In this document: positions 1 to 6,480 of the stretch, piece by piece
Layout of the letters: each line of letters opens with the position of its first letter
Numbering within the stretch: position 1 is the stretch's first letter
NCBI RefSeq assembly: GCF_002432345.1
Contig: NZ_DJDT01000207.1
Coordinates: forward strand, 1-23,563
DNA from: Pedobacter sp. UBA5917
Lineage (GTDB): Bacteria > Bacteroidota > Bacteroidia > Sphingobacteriales > Sphingobacteriaceae
Length of the DNA stretch: 23,563 nt
Direction: 5' to 3'
The notes under the pieces: model-generated
What the model saw: the letters and a program-made list of their open reading frames with translations, nothing else
What the model was told of the DNA's origin: nothing
Database searches by the model: none
Made by a program: the position numbers and the translations under genes

Positions 1-181
1 TAGTGCGCCGACCGCCATAAGCATGCGAAGCTTTATCTTTTACCCCGAAATAAGCTTCTGTTTCTACAATGATACCAGCGGTAATTTCGTCGCCGATTTT
101 GGTATACAACACCTTACCCAGCAGATCTTTAGCAAGACCAACCACATCTTCATTCAGGTAATACGCGGGTTCTAACTTCAA
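1..181 (-). CDS. DNA-3-methyladenine glycosylase (AAG/MPG family), N-terminal part
   Basis: The gene runs off the left edge, so only about 60 N-terminal residues are visible. The translation includes DLLGKVL, then GIIVETEAYFG, then DKASHAYGGRRT. These are the characteristic N-terminal blocks of alkyladenine DNA glycosylases, which excise 3-methyladenine and related lesions in base-excision repair; the Glu of VETEAY corresponds to the catalytic region. No ATG is available: the in-frame stop at 194-196 is followed by a TTG at 179-181, which I take as the start. That stop is also the stop codon of the upstream gene, so the two genes are 12 nt apart and probably cotranscribed. The family call is secure; the start codon is less so. 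Confidence 0.85.
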   Translation of the reverse strand, partial: MKLEPAYYLNEDVVGLAKDLLGKVLYTKIGDEITAGIIVETEAYFGVKDKASHAYGGRRT

Positions 182-193
182 ATTATATATAAA

Positions 194-673
194 TTATCTA
201 TTTAACAGAATAGCGATAACCTGCTCTAAATAAACCCGATCTGTTTCATCAAATTTATTCAAAAACTCGCTATCTACATCAAGCACACCAATTACTTCGC
301 CATTAACAATTAAAGGCAGAACGATTTCTGATCTTGATGCCGATGCACAGGCAATATGGCCCGGAAATTCTTCCACATCGGGAACTATAATGGTTTGCGC
401 TTCTGCCCACGAAGTTCCGCAAACACCTTTGCTTTTTTTTATCCTTGTACAGGCAACCGGCCCCTGGAACGGACCAAGCACCAATTCATCCTGCTTAACA
501 AGATAAAACCCTACCCAAAACCAATTGAACTGCTCTTTAAGCGCAGCTGCTACATTTGCGAGGTTAGCAATAAAATCTGTTTCTCCGTACAATAGTGCCT
601 CAATCTGCGGAATGATGGATTGATATTGCTCCTCTTTGCCTGTATCGCGGGTTATGATTAAATCTTCTGCCAT
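194..673 (-). CDS. msrC: Free methionine-(R)-sulfoxide reductase (GAF-domain fRMsr)
   Basis: This 159-residue single GAF-domain protein fits the cytosolic fRMsr (YebR/MsrC) family, which reduces free methionine-R-sulfoxide. The three conserved cysteines are present as Cys75 (GPVACTRI), Cys85 (KGVCGTSW) and Cys109 (GHIACASASRSEIVLPL). Their spacing of 10 and 24 residues matches the catalytic and resolving cysteines of the E. coli enzyme. The C-terminal EVIGVLDVDSE stretch is also typical. Full length. It is the first gene of a likely two-gene oxidative and alkylation damage unit with the glycosylase downstream. A -7 element, TAACTTTG, lies 18 nt before the ATG. Confidence 0.93.
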   Translation of the reverse strand: MAEDLIITRDTGKEEQYQSIIPQIEALLYGETDFIANLANVAAALKEQFNWFWVGFYLVKQDELVLGPFQGPVACTRIKKSKGVCGTSWAEAQTIIVPDVEEFPGHIACASASRSEIVLPLIVNGEVIGVLDVDSEFLNKFDETDRVYLEQVIAILLNR

Positions 674-690
674 ATTATTTTTCTGTACCC

Positions 691-698
691 AAAGTTAA
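691..698 (-). promoter_or_regulatory. Putative -7 promoter element for the fRMsr gene
   Basis: On the minus strand the sequence TAACTTTG is an exact match to the Bacteroidota primary-sigma -7 consensus TAnnTTTG. It sits 18 nt upstream of the fRMsr ATG at 673. No clear -33 TTG is seen at the usual distance, so the call rests on the -7 box and position. Confidence 0.45.
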
Positions 699-773
699 TC
701 ATGATTTATGAGATGTTGGACTGGTTTGCTTTTAATGACGAAAATTTGAACGATAAGCTATCCTTAAAATCAT

Positions 774-781
774 TAGTTTTG
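774..781 (+). promoter_or_regulatory. Putative -7 promoter element for the CrtA-like gene
   Basis: TAGTTTTG is an exact TAnnTTTG match, 20 nt upstream of the ATG at 801. A TTTG at 745-748 could serve as the -33 element, but the 25-nt spacing is slightly longer than the usual 17-23. The 127-bp interval to the fRMsr gene is thus a divergent promoter region. Confidence 0.45.
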
Positions 782-800
782 GCAAATTAAGCCTTACCTG

Positions 801-1499
801 ATGATTGTAGCTTTAACCATTACCAAATTCCGCGGCATTACCATACCCTTTGCTTTTATTGGGATGGCAGCTTTAAGGATTCCGCTGTGGTTAAATAAAC
901 GCTGCAGGTTCTGGAAATTAATGGGCAGCGGCAAAGATGCGCAGGTAGATCTGGCTCCAGACTATAAATACTGGGCTGTTTTGACTACTTGGGAAAATCA
1001 AGAGGATTGCGATGCTTTTTACAAAAATTCTTTTGTGATCGGATGGTTCAATTTTTTTGGATTTGAAAGCTTTACCATCTTATTAAGTCCTTTATCAAGC
1101 CATGGCTTATGGTCTAAAAAAGAACCATTTAAGACAGACTCAATAAACAAGAAACATATTGGCAAAATCGCTGTAATCACCAGGGCAGCAATCAGGTTCA
1201 ATAAACTTAAAGAGTTTAAACAGAACATTAAAAGAGCTGCGGATGCGATGCGCAAATCCCCAGGCTTCGTGATGTCAGCCGGCATTGGCGAAAACCCTTT
1301 TTTTGACCAGGCAACTTTTTCAGTTTGGGAAGATGCAGAAAGCATGAAAGCCTACGCCTACAAATCCGCTGATCATTCTGACGTAATTAAGCTTACAAGG
1401 GAACGCGCATGGTACAAAGAGGAACTATTTGCCCGCTTCGAGATTCTAGATAGCTGGGGAACTTTAAATGGCGCCTCAATCAATAATACAAACGAATAA
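801..1499 (+). CDS. CrtA-like (spheroidene monooxygenase family) protein
   Basis: The 232 residues resemble the CrtA family: RFWKLMGSGKD followed by a WAVLTTWENQED segment, then LLSPLSSHGLWSKKEPF, a second ferredoxin-like half beginning KIAVITRAAIRF, the block GIGENPFFDQATFSVWEDAESM, and a C-terminal WYKEELFARFEILDSWG. CrtA of phototrophic bacteria is a haem-dependent carotenoid ketolase/monooxygenase. In non-phototrophic Bacteroidota this family is widespread and its substrate is unknown. The two similar halves suggest a duplicated alpha/beta fold. No other carotenoid gene lies nearby, so a carotenoid role cannot be claimed here. The small gene at 1510 follows after 10 nt and is probably in the same transcript. 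Confidence 0.75.
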   Translation: MIVALTITKFRGITIPFAFIGMAALRIPLWLNKRCRFWKLMGSGKDAQVDLAPDYKYWAVLTTWENQEDCDAFYKNSFVIGWFNFFGFESFTILLSPLSSHGLWSKKEPFKTDSINKKHIGKIAVITRAAIRFNKLKEFKQNIKRAADAMRKSPGFVMSAGIGENPFFDQATFSVWEDAESMKAYAYKSADHSDVIKLTRERAWYKEELFARFEILDSWGTLNGASINNTNE

Positions 1500-1509
1500 A
1501 CACAATAAC

Positions 1510-1761
1510 ATGAGAGTAGTAGCAGAACTTCCACATCCGGAATGTAAGATTACCATTTTTTCGATGAACCAGAAATTCATCGTCAAGTTTGAACAGGGCA
1601 CTTTTGAGCAGAGCTACAAACTGGCAGAACTTGACCTGAGTGGAGGAGGCGTAAATGATGTATTTGAAATCCTAGATGAAGAATTTATCCAAACGGTTAT
1701 AGAAAAGTTTAAAGTGATGCGTGCAGACTTCACAGCAGCCTATAAAAGGCATCAATATTAG
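1510..1761 (+). CDS. Conserved small protein of unknown function (83 aa)
   Basis: The reading frame is open from 1468, but I choose the ATG at 1510: it begins MRVVAELPHPECKITIF, which has the look of a conserved mature N-terminus, and it avoids overlap with the upstream gene. The 83-residue product has beta-rich N-terminal half (CKITIFSMNQKFIVKFEQG) and an acidic, helical C-terminal half (VFEILDEEFIQTVIEKFKVM). It has no signal peptide or membrane segment. Products of this type occur in other Bacteroidota, but I know no function. Cotranscription with the CrtA-like gene (10-nt gap) is the only contextual clue. Confidence 0.7.
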   Translation: MRVVAELPHPECKITIFSMNQKFIVKFEQGTFEQSYKLAELDLSGGGVNDVFEILDEEFIQTVIEKFKVMRADFTAAYKRHQY

Positions 1762-2015
1762 AAATAAACAACATAACTAATTGACTTACAGTTAATTTAA
1801 CATTTATTCGAAATTATATTCTGAATTTTTGGTGTTTTTCAGTTAAAAAAACGATCAGTTTCACGAGTATTAATTTAAATAAAACAACATAATTAACTGA
1901 TATACTGATCATTAAGCAATAATACAAAATATAATTCTGCAGCTTGATTTCGCCAAATATATGGGAGGTTTGTTAATTCTTGGTTATTAGTCCATTTGCT
2001 AACAAGACACAGTAA

Positions 2016-2043
2016 GAGCCCCTGAAACAAGTTCAGGGTGACG
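2016..2043. repeat. Dispersed palindromic element, family A, copy 1
   Basis: A 7-bp stem CCCTGAA / TTCAGGG with a 5-nt loop ACAAG, flanked by GAG and GACG. Copies recur at 2298-2325 and, in opposite orientation, at 23348-23375, so this is a genome-dispersed REP-like element. Confidence 0.7.
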
Positions 2044-2068
2044 CCACTTTTTACTTCTAACTCCAAAA

Positions 2069-2168
2069 CGTCATCTCGACTGGAACGCAGTGGAATGGAG
2101 AGATCTATTCTTAAAATTTAACTTGATATAGATTGCTCCACTACGTTTCACTACGGTCGAAATGACGG
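2069..2168. repeat. Inverted pair of dispersed family B elements
   Basis: The left arm (2069-2108) starts CGTCATCTCGACTGGAACGC and ends in GAGAGATCT. The right arm (2131-2168) is an imperfect inverted copy ending GGTCGAAATGACGGA. Further family B copies are at 2437-2466 and 23508-23563. This is the common Bacteroidota intergenic element that reads like GTCATTTCGA...GAGAAATCT. The two arms could fold into one long imperfect hairpin. Confidence 0.7.
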
Positions 2169-2287
2169 ATCCATGGAAATGGTAGAAAGACGGATTACGG
2201 GAAGATTCCGTGCTGCGTTCAGGATGACAGAAGAATAAAAAAGCGCAAAAATAAATCTGTGTTTATCTGTGCGCATCTGTGGTTAAA
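2155..2287. repeat. 133-bp direct repeat, copy 1
   Basis: This block is repeated at 2451-2583 (constant offset 296, no indels seen) with roughly nine of ten bases identical by eye. Both copies run from GGTCGAAATGACGGAT through GGAAGATTCCGTGCTGCG to GCGCATCTGTGGTTAAA. Confidence 0.8.
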
Positions 2288-2297
2288 ACTATGAAGA

Positions 2298-2325
2298 GAG
2301 CCACTGAAACAAGTTCAGGTTGACG
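2298..2325. repeat. Dispersed palindromic element, family A, copy 2
   Basis: Same element as 2016-2043 in the same orientation, with a slightly decayed stem (CTGAA / TTCAG) and the same ACAAG loop. Confidence 0.6.
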
Positions 2326-2342
2326 ACAAATCAAGTAACAAC

Positions 2343-2393
2343 CGTCATTGCGAACCGAAGCGCAGGATTGTACATAGCGTGAAGCAATCTTTT
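2343..2393. repeat. Dispersed element, family C
   Basis: Begins GTCATTGCGAACCGAAGCGC and ends GTGAAGCAATCTTTT. It resembles a widespread intergenic element of Bacteroidota (GTCATTGCGA...GAAGCAATCT). Only one copy is seen in this window, so the family assignment relies on memory of other genomes. Confidence 0.5.
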
Positions 2394-2450
2394 ACGCGAG
2401 TAGATGAAGGTTAAATTATAGAAACTTGACTTAATAGATTTCTCCACTAA

Positions 2451-2583
2451 GGTCGAAATGACGGATCTATGGAAATGGCAGAAAGACGGATTTCGGGAAG
2501 ATTCCGTGCTGCGCTCAGTATGACAGAAGAATAAAAATGCGCAAAGAGCAATCTGTATTTATCTGTGCGCATCTGTGGTTAAA
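2451..2583. repeat. 133-bp direct repeat, copy 2
   Basis: Second copy of the block at 2155-2287. The family B end preceding it (from 2437) lacks about 10 bp present before copy 1. Copy 2 abuts the stop codon of the Dabb gene at 2593. Confidence 0.8.
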
Positions 2584-2592
2584 TTCGATATC

Positions 2593-2925
2593 TTAAACCG
2601 AAATCACCGTATCGTGCACCACTACCCTGTACCAGTTTTTAGAGAACTTTTCTACTGCATCTAAATGCGTTTTATCTTCCTGGTAAGCATTATGATCAAC
2701 GATGTTGTCGAAAGTAATGGTAAGCGAATAAGTAAAAGAATTATCAGTAACCGGACGCACAGGTGTATTGGCAGCTAAACCATAACTTAAAGTCTTAATG
2801 TATTTGATCGGTTTTAAGCTTTCGAAAAAATTGGCGAAGTCGGCAATTTCGGTTTTTGTTAACTGGGGCTTTAACCAGAACATTACAAAGTGTTGGATCT
2901 GGCCTTTATCTGCGGTTTCTGTCAT
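2593..2925 (-). CDS. Dabb family (stress-responsive A/B barrel) protein
   Basis: The 110-residue product begins MTETADKGQIQHFVMFWLKP. It shows the Dabb pattern: an HxVxFxLKP-type first strand, a helix (TKTEIADFANFFESL), the strand IKTLSYGLA and a C-terminal YRVVVHDTVISV. Dabb proteins are small dimeric ferredoxin-like barrels of mostly unknown function, some stress-induced. The frame stays open to an ATG at 2970, but that codon lies against the T-run of the preceding gene's terminator and adds a lysine-rich stretch unlike the family, so I choose 2925. No close partner gene. Confidence 0.8.
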   Translation of the reverse strand: MTETADKGQIQHFVMFWLKPQLTKTEIADFANFFESLKPIKYIKTLSYGLAANTPVRPVTDNSFTYSLTITFDNIVDHNAYQEDKTHLDAVEKFSKNWYRVVVHDTVISV

Positions 2926-2970
2926 GGGTTCTTTTTTTGCTAAATATATCAATCCTTTTTTATTAGGCAT

Positions 2971-2996
2971 AAAAAAATCCCGATGTAAAATCGGGA
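2971..2996 (-). terminator. Rho-independent terminator of the glycine-zipper lipoprotein gene
   Basis: On the minus strand a perfect 7-bp stem TCCCGAT / ATCGGGA with a 5-nt loop is followed at once by seven T residues. It lies 24 nt past the stop codon at 3021. Confidence 0.9.
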
Positions 2997-3020
2997 CTCT
3001 TAATATATTCTGAATAAAAT

Positions 3021-3527
3021 CTAGTTTTTAGGTTGCACACGGCCAGATTTTCTGTCTTCACCTCTACCGATTAAATAACCGCCACCGGCACCAACTAATC
3101 CACCGATAATAGCACCTCTACCTTTTTTCTTATCGATTAAAGCGCCACCTACTGCACCACCAACACCACCAATTACGGCACCTTTAGCGGCATCACTCCA
3201 GCCTTTTTTCTTAGCGGTTGGTTGTGTACCACCGTAAGCACCACTTGAGCTACCACCAGAACCAGAGCTTGCATACGATCGTGATGATGCTGCGCCTGCC
3301 CTTCTGGCTGCGGCTAATTCTGCCTGGTGTTTAGCTTCTTTTTCCTGCTCTACTTTGGCTGCGGCAGCTTTATTAAAGCTATCTAACCTCAAACTATCTT
3401 TTACAGCTTTAATGGCCAATTGTTTTTCTGCCTGCTGTTGTTTTAATGCAGCTTCTTCTTTTGCTTTATTGTTACAAGCAAACAAAACTGAAGTACTTAA
3501 TGCGATTACTACCAATATCTTTTTCAT
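3021..3527 (-). CDS. Glycine-zipper lipoprotein
   Basis: This 168-residue protein starts with a lipoprotein signal peptide (MKKILVVIALSTSVLFAC; lipid-modified Cys18). Residues about 22-75 form a long charged, Ala/Glu/Gln/Lys-rich helix, probably coiled coil. A Ser/Gly linker follows (about 80-102). The C-terminal domain (about 112-160) has repeated glycine-zipper motifs, GAVIGGVGGAVGGALIDKKKG and GAIIGGLVGAGGGYLIGRG, like the membrane-inserting glycine zippers of Omp16-associated and YmgG-type proteins. A role in the cell envelope is likely; nothing more specific can be said. Monocistronic: it has its own strong terminator, and 133 bp separate it from the upstream gene. Confidence 0.8.
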   Translation of the reverse strand: MKKILVVIALSTSVLFACNNKAKEEAALKQQQAEKQLAIKAVKDSLRLDSFNKAAAAKVEQEKEAKHQAELAAARRAGAASSRSYASSGSGGSSSGAYGGTQPTAKKKGWSDAAKGAVIGGVGGAVGGALIDKKKGRGAIIGGLVGAGGGYLIGRGEDRKSGRVQPKN

Positions 3528-3660
3528 GACTTTAAATTTTTTACATGACGCTTGTTCAGCTACCTAACCTTGCTAAACAGGTTTCATTTTGGGATGTGCG
3601 ATTTAGTTAATTATAAGTACTAAAGAAAAAATGATGCCAAAATGTTTTGAAAATTAAAAA

Positions 3661-4386
3661 TTATGGCAATAAATCAGCATACCAGAAACCGGAAAGCGCT
3701 GTAAATGAACAGTGTGAATCGTTATCTGAATCGGTTTTGGCGGGTGCATTATAAGTTCGGAATACCTGTTCTCCTACTGTAAAAGCAATTTTTTTCCTAA
3801 AAATAGGTCCTTCGAAAGCAAAAGTATGGAACTCTCCGTTTTCGCCACATGGATCTATATCAGCAGGAAGTTGGTTAATTAAATCAATGCTGATTACTTT
3901 TCCACAGATTTCTTTTAGGTTTTGCTGGGTGCAAACAATGATCGTTTTATAGCCCAGGTCTAAAAAATCATTGATTAGTTTTTTCGTATCCTTTTTCCAT
4001 AAGGGAAAAATAGCCTGAAGACCAATTTCGGCCAGTTTATTTTCGCGGTATAAGCGTAAATCCTCCAGAAAGATATCGCCAAAAATAGAATGCGTAATGC
4101 CTTCTTCCTTAAATTTAGAAAGATGCGTTTTCATGGCACTGTCGTAAGTTTCCATATCGGGCATTTCACCCAAACGGATCTGATATAATGGAATCCCTAT
4201 ACTTTCTGCCTGTTTGACCAGCAGTGTTTCCCTTACACCGTGCATGGATACGCGGTTATATTTTTCGGTAACAGTTGTAATAAGGTATCGGATTTCTATC
4301 GTAGGATCCTGCAGCACATAATGAAGCGCTAAGGTGCTGTCTTTACCTCCGCTCCAGTTAAAAATGCAGATCTTTTTATAGGGCAT
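3661..4386 (-). CDS. DUF71/COG2102 ATP-pyrophosphatase (Dph6-related, predicted B12 salvage)
   Basis: The 241-residue protein is a full-length adenine-nucleotide alpha-hydrolase (PP-loop) enzyme: SGGKDS at 12-17, HGVRETLL at 49-56, FGDIFLEDLRLYRE at 102-115 and CGENGEFHTF at 180-189. Eukaryotic and archaeal Dph6 amidates diphthine on EF2, but bacteria lack diphthamide. Published comparative genomics of DUF71 proposed that bacterial members act in B12 salvage, probably an ATP-dependent amidation. The context here agrees: it is the last gene of a unit with a BtuF-like protein and lies beside two B12-riboswitch operons. Its ATG overlaps the Sir2 gene by 11 nt, indicating translational coupling. 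The exact substrate is unknown. Confidence 0.85.
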   Translation of the reverse strand: MPYKKICIFNWSGGKDSTLALHYVLQDPTIEIRYLITTVTEKYNRVSMHGVRETLLVKQAESIGIPLYQIRLGEMPDMETYDSAMKTHLSKFKEEGITHSIFGDIFLEDLRLYRENKLAEIGLQAIFPLWKKDTKKLINDFLDLGYKTIIVCTQQNLKEICGKVISIDLINQLPADIDPCGENGEFHTFAFEGPIFRKKIAFTVGEQVFRTYNAPAKTDSDNDSHCSFTALSGFWYADLLP

Positions 4387-5074
4387 TGGTTAAAATTGCT
4401 TTAAGTTCTGCCATGCCTTCTACTGCATTTTTTTCGATATTGATTACGTTTTTATAACGCTTTACATCTGGTGTTTTGGGGTCGATAATGTATTTATCTA
4501 TCACAGAAGGAACAAAATCTATTAGTCCCGCTGCCGGATAAACAGCCAGCGAAGTACCAATAAGCACAAATATATCTGCCTGCTTGCAGAGTTTGGCAGC
4601 CACCTCAATCATCGGCACAGCTTCGCCAAACCAAACCACATGTGGACGTAATTGTGAACCCAGTTCGCACAGTTCGCCCATTTTAATTTCTGAGCCTTCA
4701 ATTGGATAGGTTAAATTTGGACGAAGATCGGATTGCGACCTGGTAATTATGCCGTGGAGGTGGGTAACTTTTGTAGAACCTGCCCTTTCGTGCAGATCAT
4801 CTATATTTTGAGTGATAATTTCAACATCAAAATCCTTTTCAAGCGCTGCCAGTATCTGATGCGCCAGGTTGGGCTTTGCAGCTAAAACCTGTCTTCTTCT
4901 TTCATTATAAAACTCCTGTACAAGTTCCGGGTTTCTTTCCCAGGCCTCGGGTGTGGCCACATCATATACATTATAGCCTTCCCATAATCCATCAGAATCG
5001 CGGAATGTTTTTAACCCACTTTCGGCACTGATCCCTGCCCCTGTTAATACAACTATTTTTGAAAATGATCCCAC
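4376..5074 (-). CDS. cobB: Sir2-family NAD-dependent protein deacylase (CobB, class III type, zinc-less)
   Basis: The 232 residues carry the NAD-binding GAGISAESG (12-20) and FRDSDGLW (24-31), the QNIDDLHERAGS block (89-100), the catalytic His107 in HLHG, and LRPHVVWFGE plus GTSLAVYPAAGL. Tyr56 and Arg59 form the YxxR pair that in SIRT5/CobB binds succinyl or malonyl groups, so desuccinylation as well as deacetylation is plausible. The four zinc cysteines of the small domain are missing; only isolated cysteines remain. Short zinc-less sirtuins of this kind occur in Bacteroidota. It lies 28 nt after the BtuF-like gene and overlaps the DUF71 gene. Salmonella CobB was first found through suppression of a cobalamin nucleotide-loop defect, which makes the setting notable. 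Confidence 0.92.
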   Translation of the reverse strand: MGSFSKIVVLTGAGISAESGLKTFRDSDGLWEGYNVYDVATPEAWERNPELVQEFYNERRRQVLAAKPNLAHQILAALEKDFDVEIITQNIDDLHERAGSTKVTHLHGIITRSQSDLRPNLTYPIEGSEIKMGELCELGSQLRPHVVWFGEAVPMIEVAAKLCKQADIFVLIGTSLAVYPAAGLIDFVPSVIDKYIIDPKTPDVKRYKNVINIEKNAVEGMAELKAILTNAL

Positions 5075-5102
5075 AGATAATATGATTACACTAATTAAAT
5101 GA

Positions 5103-6044
5103 TTACACTGATTTAAGTGATTGCACAGATAAGTTGAGGTTGATGAACTTTTTCGCTATGTGATCATCTGCCTTAAAAATCCCTGGATGGAACATGCAGG
5201 CCAAAGCTTGGATGCCTTCTACCAAAGTGCCTATGCTTGGCTGGGTAAACATATCAAAATCGGCAATGTAAACCTGATTGTTTTTAACGGCTTCGAGCTT
5301 ACCCCAACCTGGTTTTGACGTTAATAATTGCATTTCTTCGAGACTTCTTTTTTGATCAAAACCACATGGTGCAATCACCAAAACCTCGGGGTTGTATTTC
5401 AGAATTTTATCCCAGTGGGTAACGATCGAATCTCCGGCCGGATTTGATAACATATCTACCCCACCTGCGGCGGCAATCTGAAAAGGAATCCAATGCCCAC
5501 AATTGTATATGGGTTCTATCCATTCCATCAGCATTACACGCTTTAAAGGTGCACGGTTTGCCCTCAGTTGATCTAAAATATGATCGGTTTTTCTTTGTAA
5601 GCCTGCCAGGTAATTTAAGGCAACTTCTTCTTTACCCAAAGCCCTGGCAATGGTTATGGCGCACTCAAAAACATCCTGAAGGTTATTTGGCGATAATGGA
5701 ACCAAAGTTGGCTGTTTGCTCAGCTTCATCACTGCAGTTTCGGTACAAACGGTATCGATATTGCAGACTTCGCAGATATCCTGTGTGAAAACTACATCGG
5801 GCGCAATACTTTCTAAAAGTTCATCATCTACCCAGTACAAACTTTTGCCCTGTGCTTTGGAGGCAGAAAATATACGATCGATTTCGATACTCGAATAGTT
5901 TTTGCCTTCGAGTATGCAGCGTACAACCTTTGGCTGATCTGCAGCTTCTTTCGGGCATTCGAATGTTACACCGTACAGGTATTCCTGAAGGCCCATATCG
6001 TAGATCATTTTGGTGGCAGCTGGCAAAAAGGAAACGACTTTCAT
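5103..6044 (-). CDS. btuF: BtuF-like cobalamin-binding ABC substrate-binding protein without signal peptide
   Basis: This 313-residue protein belongs to the class III periplasmic-binding family (COG0614): an N-terminal SFLPAATKMIYDMGL, the strand APDVVFTQDIC, a linking helix near 115-160, and a second lobe with YNPEVLVIAPCGF and VYIADFDMFTQPS. The family binds B12, haem or siderophores; the sequence style fits the group annotated as cobalamin-binding. It starts directly at MKVVSFLPAAT with no secretion signal and no lipobox, and no upstream in-frame start would add one. Cysteines 91, 94 and 100 cluster in the first lobe. It heads the unit with Sir2 and DUF71. No permease (BtuC) or ATPase (BtuD) accompanies it. 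Confidence 0.8.
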   Translation of the reverse strand: MKVVSFLPAATKMIYDMGLQEYLYGVTFECPKEAADQPKVVRCILEGKNYSSIEIDRIFSASKAQGKSLYWVDDELLESIAPDVVFTQDICEVCNIDTVCTETAVMKLSKQPTLVPLSPNNLQDVFECAITIARALGKEEVALNYLAGLQRKTDHILDQLRANRAPLKRVMLMEWIEPIYNCGHWIPFQIAAAGGVDMLSNPAGDSIVTHWDKILKYNPEVLVIAPCGFDQKRSLEEMQLLTSKPGWGKLEAVKNNQVYIADFDMFTQPSIGTLVEGIQALACMFHPGIFKADDHIAKKFINLNLSVQSLKSV

Positions 6045-6393
6045 TTAATGGAAGATGTAAAAGGTAAAATGTAATTGACGTTCTAAGTTAAAAAAATCTT
6101 TTTTTGATTTATTAAAAGTGGTTTTTTATTTATTTCCTAGAGATTGGTGAGACATCAGGTAATCGGTATCGTTTTTTTGACCATGTAAGACATTTAAGTA
6201 CCATATAAGCTTACACGGTCTTATATTCCTTAAATGGTGAAAAATTAAACGACGTAGTCTTTATTTTTTTGACCACCTTAGACACCTTAGCTCACCTGAG
6301 TTTTACGTTGCGCATAATAAATTTAACGCGGCCTTTACTAGATATTGAAATAAATCCGATAGTTATCGGATCAGCATCACGACTTGTTCTATG
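6045..6393. other. Gene-free interval with degenerate repeats and a palindrome
   Basis: No gene is supported between the BtuF-like start and the terminator at 6394. Two imperfect copies, offset by 92 bp, begin with T7 and GACCA: one at about 6173-6203 (GACCATGTAAGACATTTAAG) and one at about 6265-6297 (GACCACCTTAGACACCTTAG). At 6354-6371 a palindrome ATCCGAT-AGTT-ATCGGAT occurs, similar to the GATAGCTATCGG palindromes common in Bacteroidota intergenic DNA. The promoter of the BtuF-like gene should lie close to 6045-6110 but no exact consensus is visible. Confidence 0.6.
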
Positions 6394-6433
6394 TTAAAAA
6401 AAATCCCCTTTTGAATTTAATCAAAAGAGGATT
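6394..6433 (-). terminator. Rho-independent terminator of the btuB1 operon
   Basis: On the minus strand a 13-bp stem (AATCCTCTTTTGA / TCAAAAGGGGATT, one G-U pair) with a 6-nt loop is followed by a run of T. It lies about 50 nt past the stop codon at 6481 and closes the riboswitch-btuB1-DUF6580 transcript, so the BtuF-like gene downstream needs its own promoter. Confidence 0.88.
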
Positions 6434-6480
6434 TATATTTATTATGGTTTGGTGGTATGCTGCCAACCAGGTAATTCCAG

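Larger units (their letters stand above)
1762..2592. other. Gene-free, repeat-rich 0.83 kb interval
   Basis: No coding region is supported here. The first 250 bp are AT-rich without clear structure. From about 2016 onward the interval is a mosaic of several short dispersed-repeat families, itemised separately, including a near-duplicate 133-bp block. It separates the plus-strand CrtA-like pair from the minus-strand Dabb gene, so it also serves as a convergent 3' region. Confidence 0.8.

Noticed and set aside
1468..1509. Start at 1468 for the 83-residue protein, overlapping the CrtA-like gene
   Set aside because: The added residues look like read-through of the upstream 3' end, while the ATG at 1510 gives the plausible natural N-terminus.
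2016..2583. An insertion sequence or its remnant
   Set aside because: No transposase fragment or terminal inverted repeats with target duplication were found; the pieces match short dispersed palindromes instead.
2926..2970. ATG at 2970 as the Dabb start
   Set aside because: It abuts the T-run of the preceding terminator and adds a lysine-rich extension not typical of the family.
5444..6067. Open frames on the plus strand opposite the BtuF-like gene
   Set aside because: They are short, low-quality translations opposite a well-supported gene.
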